A stretch of 64,000 nt of DNA. Origin: Choristoneura fumiferana. Its lineage: Eukaryota > Arthropoda > Insecta > Lepidoptera > Tortricidae. Both the position numbers and the translations under genes were made by a program. Positions 57,069 to 64,000 of the stretch are shown here, one piece after another. Within the stretch, counting starts at the first letter, position 1; the number at the start of each line of letters is the position of its first letter. The notes below the pieces were generated by a model, which was not told where the DNA came from, did not search any database, and was given only the letters and a program-made list of their open reading frames with translations. Where the stretch lies: the NCBI RefSeq assembly GCF_025370935.1, contig NC_133486.1, positions 5,213,635-5,277,634 of the forward strand, written 5' to 3'.

Positions 57069-60000
57069 ATACACATGTAAAATTTTGTCCATAAAGCAAA
57101 CTTACTTACTTCGGATGCACTGAAGTAAGTACCTATATTATCTTGTAAAAACAAAAACTCTCTGTCCGTGTATAGAAAACGCGAACGCGCGTCCGTCACA
57201 TTTCAATCGGTATACTTCATGTATTTGTGTATTATATTTTTATTTCCAATACTGAAGTTTCAGACTTTATACAAGTTCGAAATGTCCAAGTATTTACTTC
57301 TTTTTGTCAATTTGGAAAATGCTATACATACATAGAGTTCCTGAGAAGTTGATATGTTATGTTGACAAAAAAGAGGTTTAAAGTTTCCACAAAAACGTAT
57401 CCTGCTATTAAAAAAACCAGCATCAGAGACTGTTGTTAATTGGAAAATAATCCAACCCTTTGAAATGCTAATTCCGTACGGCGCTCCGTATACACATCCA
57501 CATTGACTACATTAATAAAATGAACGTTCCACACGCCTACACGATAATTTTCGTTGGAGTTACAAAGGCTGCTTTCTCCAAACTATTAGCTGCGTGACAG
57601 CCGTGTCTTTCGCTACGGCTACATATATATTAACATTACGGTCCGCATGTACACAATAGATAACATGGCCCGCGATCTACCCACAGCACACATGTCGACA
57701 AGCGGTTCCATGACAAGAATATTATCTATATGCCACGCGAGACGTCGGCATGCTTCGATACAATGCACCGCTGTGACGAGCCGATGCTTGACAGTGGAAA
57801 ATATTGCAGAACAAAAGATAACGAGTAGATAGATACGCAAGGCTTTGTTTAAAAAAAACATTCATGTGAAAACAATTTTAACCCACGCGAGAGTCGACCG
57901 TTAAAGCGGAAACGGATTTTCATTTATATGGAGATCTTTTTTTACATTTTACAACATTGATCAAGAAAATACCACTCTGCAGACTGTCGTTTAGTAGAGT
58001 AACAGCAAACGTTTCAAAGTGGGAGGCAGGGAGGTTGGCATTCTTTAATTAAAGTACGGTCTGAACTGAAGCAGAAAATACATATCTGCAGCTCGCATAT
58101 ATTCGTGCACGGTTGAATGCTTATTTCATATTTTGTATGAAGTTTGCCGTACGCGGCTACAGGCATGTGTCGTGACAGGTACAGGTCTGAAGCTTCGACT
58201 GAAAGTCTAGAGAAAATGTTTATCCTCAATAAACTGGGCGGTGCTTCGAAAATGGTTGAAAAGCACTCCAGCTGTAAGTTGAGGAGCCTGTGGCAGCTGA
58301 CCAGTACTCGATAGTAATCATTTTAAATTGTCACAATTGAATCATCATTAATATAATATTTTTGCCTCACAAACTTTATTATTTCAAATAGGAAAAAAAA
58401 AGATTTTTTTCTTAAAACAGTGAATGACCAGTTTATAGGATTTTTAACGGTACATTAGCTAATTTTGACGAAGTATTCACGAGTACCCAGTACGTGATTG
58501 ACCTCACGAATCGCCTACTTTCGTCGCCTTGGGCCGACGGACACATTTTCATTCGATACGATTTGGCTTCCATTCTGTTAATTAGTGGCGACAAAATTTT
58601 AACTTACCTGTAGTTAATTAACTTGTTTGTTTACCTGACCTTCGTGAAATCAAAACATAAGATTTGCATTAACTGCTTTATCAATCAATAAGAAAAACTA
58701 AATGGCTGTTTGTACAGAATTCAGCATCAAAAGTGAGATAAATAAATGACAAACGGTTGAAGAGATACACGATAAAGATGAAGAAAAGCAGCAAATGGAC
58801 GAGATCTCGTGAATATATTTTGAATGTTTTGCAACTCGGTATTGAACAAAACTTTATGATAATATATTGTAGAAATATATTTCCGCAATGCCAGATATCC
58901 GCCTATCGTACTACCCTAACACACATTAAATGTAATCCAATATGAATGTTTAGATCCTGAGCCAAATTCATGACCTATTACCTAAACAATCCGGGATTCC
59001 AAAATGGCGGTATTACAGCAGTATCTTAATAAACATTTGATTTATAGACCACCAAGATAGGAATAGTGAACTAAAAACAACGGTAAATCACAGAGTAATA
59101 ATGTTCATTTTTTTTTTGATGTAGTCAAATCAAATAAATAATGCTTGAGAATTAAAATAAGTAGAGGGCAAATGTTCTGGCGGTAGCTGCAAAATATAAC
59201 GATTATGTTTAGACTAGTGGAAGTCATCAAGACAAGTCCTTCAGACATATTTCACTCTTTCTACTCAAAGCTCCCACCTAGATACTCGCGCAGTGGGAAC
59301 AAACTTAACGATATTATAATGAGGGCTTATTTTATACGGCAGGTCTTTAATGGAGGCGACATATTGCGTAGGTAACAGTTGAAACCGGCTTGAATAAACA
59401 GCGAATTTTAAAAGCAACGACCTGTCACCGCGCAATGCTGTTAGATGATAGATACTAGCTAGACGGCGCCTACAGTACCGACACACATACAAAGTAACCG
59501 ATTTTAAATAGAAAACCGAATGCGCCTTATATAATAAATATTTTTGGGTGCAGAAAAATAGGATTTCATTAAATAGTTCTGAATGAATTAGAAGGTGAAC
59601 CTTCAGAGCTTCAGAAGAACATTCCTAATTACTGAAGACTATCTGTATTCACGAGGCAATAATTCCACGTCAGACCTGGGGTTCATTTAGCTCGGGATTA
59701 TAGAGTCACCTGACATCATAAATATCATAATTGGTAGTAAAGTGCAGTAAAGTGAAGCAGTTAATAAATCGACTGGGAGAGTTAACACGACAGTAGCAGG
59801 TAGGCCACGAGGCCGGCGGCACGGTTACGAGCGAATGTATCGCCTGACATCGATGTAAACGGAGCCGAGTCGATGTCGACTGGTCTTGAGAAACTCTTGA
59901 CTATGTCCAAGTAAATAATACCGATTTATTTTTTCATCCATACTCTTATACGTATATTTCTCATTTATACCGTAACTAGAATACATTGAAAGAAAAAACA

Positions 60001-61185
60001 GAAAAGATAAGATAGGGCCCGAAAACCAACCCGGTTCCTCATCATACTGTGATGCGTGCTTCAACATATGCATCAACCCGAGCGTCGTCATGCACGGCGA
60101 AATTTCCCAATGTGCTCCAGCGGCAGATATTTTTAATTTACTTTGCGAATCTTTTTGTCACCGTGCCAAGGTGTGTTCGGTCGGCAGCGGCAGGGTGCGG
60201 CAGCAAGAGAGTAGAGACCGTCGAACGACAGAAGTTTCTCTCAAAGCTCCCTTAGCTTGGCTTTTCCTTTTTTTTCTTTACAACAATTCTGTTACGTACA
60301 ACGTGTCATTTAAATCTTGTTTCAAACTATTTTCATGCGACATACCGAGACAGCATAATGCAAGTGTATTTTCTCAGATGATCCTAGAGTTCCAACAAAG
60401 CAGGTGAAAGTTTGTGACACAGACTAATCGCCCGTGTCAGTGCGGTCTTTTTTATGCGTTTTTGGCCAACCACGTAGAAAGTTTACTATCTGCTCAATGA
60501 TCTATCAGGCAAACTTGATGGTAGCAAACAACAATCACATGGACAGGACTAAATTTATTTCGTGAATACACTCATCAGAAGTGCCTAGGGATTTTTTATC
60601 CGTAGACAGTTTTGACCATTTCAATATAGCAATATATTACTACTGAGTCAATACAGCAAATTTTTCAAGGGATAATGAGTTGAGTATCCCAAGACTTTTT
60701 GTTGCGTGTATTATCTATCATACGTGTTCTTGCTCTGATCGTAGATAGCCTAGGTTTTATCACTTGTAAGTATGAAAGCATGTGTTTTAAGAATGTATTT
60801 AAGTTATGGTCCAACCTCGAGACAGATACCGGTCTTAATGAAGGGGCATTCGAGAATATAATAAACTTAGAAGTTAGGATCTTGCGAGCCAACTGAATAG
60901 CATAAAGATGAACTAAAACAACGAAATTATAATAATAACTTCCGTTTTTTTGTAATAATGCAAACGTCCACAGAATATTACGCACAAAATATATTGCAAT
61001 AGCTTTAAGATATAATAACAATAGAAGTGAATCACAATGATTTCATAACGCATCCGAAATGTCAGTTATCTGTTACAGGCTTACAGTTGACATACATTGT
61101 AGGTCAGATGGTTATCATCAGAGCGACGGAAAATTTACGAAACGTCAAATGCAGATGGGGATAATTAGAGTTACGATATGGATAT
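57069..61185. other. No gene recognised
   Basis: Mostly AT-rich. Several patches of mixed composition (57600-57830, 59740-59900, 60050-60250) have short frames but no recognisable domain or splice structure. Confidence 0.45.
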
Positions 61186-61189
61186 AGAA

Positions 61190-61336
61190 ACCTGCACAAA
61201 CCTGCGAAGCAATTCAATGGTGTGTGTGAAGTTCCCAATCCGCACTGGGCCCGCGTGGGAACTACTGCCCAAGCCTTCTCATTCTGAGGGGAGGCCTGTG
61301 CCCTGCAGTGGGACGTTTATAGGCTGGGATGACGAT
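61190..61336 (+). mobile_element. RTE-type LINE 3' end
   Basis: aacctgcgaagcaattcaat, ccgcactgggcccgcgtggg, ctcattctgaggggaggcct, cagtgggacgtttataggct, ending gggatgacgatatgg. The order and wording are those of the lepidopteran RTE 3' UTR. It is the longest such tail in the window. No ORF sequence precedes it. Confidence 0.75.
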
Positions 61337-61565
61337 ATGGATTAGCGATTAATTTGCACGTGATATGAAAGATAATTCAGTAATTTTGATGTTGATCGGC
61401 GGCCAACGAATATGGCGATTGGTGGGATCGCGTGCATCAGTATCAGCGACATCTTGAAATTTAGCGTGAATTTCTTGAAAATATTCACGATGGTGTAGCG
61501 AACTTAGACAAAGCAGGCAATTAAGAGCGATAAGGTGAGATACGAGATAAGCATGGGCCGGCAGT
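61337..61565. other. No gene recognised
   Basis: Unremarkable composition, short frames only. Confidence 0.45.
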
Positions 61566-61589
61566 TTGGGCTTTGGCAATGTCGCTGTC

Positions 61590-61650
61590 AATGTGGCAAC
61601 GCCGCGGTTACGTAAGCGGGCCGCGGCGCGGGGCGCGAAACATCAGGGTG
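61590..61650. promoter_or_regulatory. CpG-rich patch with TTACGTAA palindrome
   Basis: gccgcggttacgtaagcggg followed by ccgcggcgcggggcgcg. TTACGTAA at 61608-61615 matches the binding site of PAR-bZIP/E4BP4-type factors (vrille and Pdp1 in insects). A regulatory role is inference; the adjacent open frame (61573-61869) may be incidental. Confidence 0.25.
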
Positions 61651-61869
61651 ACTGACCTGTATGGTCCGCCGGTGCCAATTCGCCCATCACACGACATCAC
61701 GAAATCATTGCACAAACGATGCAAAACAGAGATGAGCGCGGTCATATTAACCGGATCCGGCGTCGTTGCCAACACGTATTCGGTTCCATCTGGTGCAATA
61801 GCGAGCAGCCAGGAAGCCGCCTTGTATTACAATTGGAACACGATTTCAATGCGCCGTACATTTCTGTAA

Positions 61870-63055
61870 CATATGGGCTGATCTAAACCAGCTCATCAAA
61901 TCTTTACGAGCAAGTAGGAGGGCTAGCGTTGGCTAGAAGCGGATTCCAGTTACATTAAGGATAAAACGAAACGGTTCAGAAGAACGTCGTACGTTATGCA
62001 ATTATTAACAGCTCAAAATGGCAACCACAGGAAACACCTTGGGGTTTTCAACTTAATCAGAGCAGGAAACGCGCTACGACGAAATGTCTCGCAAAGTACG
62101 ACTACGAGCAAATTGCGACCGGCATCTGTCGCGACATCCGGGAGCCGTCCTGCCTGTCCTTCCTAACGTTTTTCCAGCGATTGTGGTGCGCATGAGTTTT
62201 TTACGATTGTGCAACGATCCGCGAAATCAGCACAGCGTAAGAAATTTCGAACGAGTGGCAACGTCGCAACAATGAAACAAACGTGACTTTGAAAATGGTT
62301 CGTGTTGTGAAATGATTGGGCGAAATCGCTGGTGGAATAAAGTCGTCCCCAACAGTCCACTTAGCAACAAAAGAAAGCAGATGTATATTTAAAGAACGAA
62401 AAGAAAGCCTCTCATCCAAAGCAAAATAACCTGTCTTGGTCTTGTGGAGCTTATACGGACTTTGACAAAGTACTTTAAGTTTTCAACTGTACGTTTTCGT
62501 ATAACTAAGTTTCGAAGTAACTAGAGTGCACTCAAATATTGGTATCGCATTTACCTTTCGAAGTAAAATATAATCTGAAACCCGAATAACCGGTGGAAAC
62601 CAACCGAATTAAAGTAATTTGGCAAACTAGCCGCACGGCCGGTTATCGCATCGAAAACAAGATCTGGTAGACGCCCAGAAATGAGAAAACATAAACTCCG
62701 TTTGCCCTGTCTCTTTCACTCGTTTTGTTTATAGATGCAGAGTGACAGGGACAGAACGAAAGCTTTTCGATTATTGGTACAGAATTACAGATGCCCTGTA
62801 CATACGTGTTTGTAACTGGTAAAAAGCGGTTTGTGTACCAGACGCCATTTTGATAGTCAAAAGTAACAAGCGCGGTATTAAGGCACGAATAAGTTTTTTT
62901 TGTATAACCATGAAGCACCGCTGTATTTCTCTTGTCGTACATTCATAATTCTCATATTTAACGAAGCCCGCCATATCACTTGGATATATTGAATAAACTA
63001 AAACGCCTCGTCTTTTTCTTTCTACAATAATTCAAACTCGCGCATCAGGTATTAT
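61870..63055. other. No gene recognised
   Basis: Frames at 62084-62419 and 62643-62974 overlap on both strands. A phrase near 62705-62760 (cctgtctctttcactc / gagtgacagggacag) is a loose inverted repeat. Confidence 0.45.
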
Positions 63056-63056
63056 G

Positions 63057-63081
63057 TATTATTATTATTATTATTATTATT
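63057..63081 (+). repeat. ATT microsatellite
   Basis: Eight tandem att units. It sits directly downstream (minus strand) of the LINE ORF2 remnant and probably represents that element's 3' microsatellite tail. Confidence 0.85.
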
Positions 63082-63121
63082 GAAAAATACACTAGCAGCT
63101 CTTAGAGCTGATGCGTGTACA

Positions 63122-63329
63122 TCACTGCACTTGTGTTTTTAGTCTCTCTTCTTTAAATATTTGGTCTAGTCTATTTTTAAAACTGTTCACTGAAGGTGCA
63201 CTTATCACAAGTTCTGGGAGAGCATTCCACGAGTTAACAACACGATAGGGTAAGAAATGTTTCCTAGGGTTGCTTGCACTTGGTTGCTTAATCAGTCTCA
63301 AAGAGTATGTGTCAAAGAAACATGCATTT
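63122..63329 (-). pseudogene. Non-LTR retrotransposon ORF2, C-terminal fragment
   Basis: A minus-strand frame of about 69 codons ends in TGA at 63122. It reads SLRLIKQPSASNPRKHF, LPYRVVNSWNALPELVISAP, SVNSFKNRLDQIFKEERLK. The 'RVVNSWNxLPxxVxxAPSVNSFKxRLD' pattern is the conserved C-terminus of jockey/CR1-type LINE ORF2 proteins, downstream of the RT domain. The 3' UTR (..gctcttagagctgctag..) and an ATT tail follow. Everything upstream of about 63330 is missing: a 5'-truncated copy. Confidence 0.8.
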
Positions 63330-63605
63330 TTTTTTTATATTGAAGTGAAAAAATTAAACACCAATAATTTAAAATCAATACAAAAGCATCACCAAATAGA
63401 ATATAATATCTTGTACTTTGGGAAACGAAAAAGCAAAAGATACGTATTGTGTACAAAAATCGGCCAAGTAATATAATTAAATAAGTAAACAAGCAGAGAC
63501 AGAATTATCAAAATTCCAACGGGTTGACATGCATTGTACATAAAGTCCATTTTCGTAACTCTTGTCATACTCGGCTGGATTCGAAAGGGTTATGGGAGTC
63601 ACGCC
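63330..63605. other. No gene recognised
   Basis: AT-rich, A/T homopolymer runs. Confidence 0.5.
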
Positions 63606-63606
63606 T

Positions 63607-63736
63607 AAAGCCCGGTTTAGACTTACAAGTATATTACATCGCGAGGTCTCAAAGGGAACGAGTTTGAAGTTGTCAGTCGAGCGCAGCAATGTAAAGCTAC
63701 TTACATGATTTTTCTTACAGGTCTAAACTGGGCTTA
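63607..63736. mobile_element. ~130-bp MITE with inverted ends
   Basis: aagcccggtttagacttaca at the left is mirrored by ttacaggtctaaactgggct at the right with few mismatches. The centre (gcgaggtctcaaagggaacg) is noncoding. 'gtctaaaccgggc' ends are common in lepidopteran MITEs. Confidence 0.6.
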
Positions 63737-63824
63737 CGCAAGCTAGTTACGAAAAATCATTCAGTGAAATTCGTCTTTGTCCAAAATATTCTCAATTTTG
63801 GGGTCGCATCAGGAATAACCGCAC

Positions 63825-63960
63825 AACTTGGCAACGTTGTGCGAGGCCCGCATGCACGGCACTCCGCCCGTGTAAACAAACAGTATTGCGTCACGCCGCG
63901 CGCTGGACGAGAACCAGCCTAATCACCTCCTGATAGAGCACATCCCCGCCGAGGTCGTCT
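63825..63960. other. GC-rich patch at the window edge
   Basis: cgaggcccgcatgcacggca, gcgtcacgccgcgcgctgg and ccccgccgaggtcg stand out from the AT-rich background. It may belong to a gene or promoter beyond the window. Confidence 0.25.
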
Positions 63961-64000
63961 AGTTGATTACATTGTTATTCACGAATTTTCGCTCTGCTTG

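Overview
The window looks like nuclear DNA from a moth or butterfly (Lepidoptera). It is AT-rich and intron- or intergene-like, has no long open reading frames apart from transposon remnants, and is full of dispersed elements typical of that order: tRNA-derived SINEs, RTE-type LINE tails, Helitron-like elements with TC...CTAG ends, mariner, hAT-like elements and many small foldback elements. I see no bacterial operons, rRNA, CRISPR or functional tRNA. No host protein-coding gene can be named. The best host-gene candidate is a possible terminal exon on the minus strand at 56724-56939, and it is unproven.

Layout. 1-6850 is unannotatable apart from a degenerate TTCGG-rich array near the start and a small inverted repeat. 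6857-7314 is a foldback element. 7315-30760 is mostly unrecognised, with scattered RTE tails, two SINEs with tRNA-like heads and one 5'-truncated SINE, several Helitron-like copies, TIR elements and a long '...gggttccgtac' repeat. 30767-38397 is the most structured part: two inverted, nearly identical 2.0-kb hAT-like elements (E+ and E-), each carrying a piece of RTE-type reverse transcriptase, and a second hAT-like element (hAT-2) carrying another reverse-transcriptase fragment. 38782-39005 is a small TIR element. 40133-40910 is a truncated mariner, cut by a Helitron-like element (40911-43247) that contains about 1.7 kb of 120-bp tandem repeats. 43290-44640 is a pile of SINE and LINE tails. 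45000-64000 is again mostly unrecognised, with isolated repeats, a LINE ORF2 C-terminus at 63122-63329 and a few GC-rich patches.

Main result. The 8-bp target duplications of E+ and E- are swapped. E+ is flanked by gacacggt on the left and gttgtgat on the right. E-, read on its own strand, is flanked by gttgtgat and gacacggt. The two ends of hAT-2 carry a matching duplication (ctcggggt) but lie in the same orientation, on either side of E+. A reverse-transcriptase reading frame is interrupted by E+ and resumes on the opposite strand beyond E-. All three facts fit one event: inversion of the segment between the two E copies by exchange inside E, or an assembly misjoin inside E that mimics it. 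The second option is live because the inverted segment also holds a 100-N gap whose two sides repeat the same ~1.38 kb with many single-base indels, which looks like a false duplication at contig ends.
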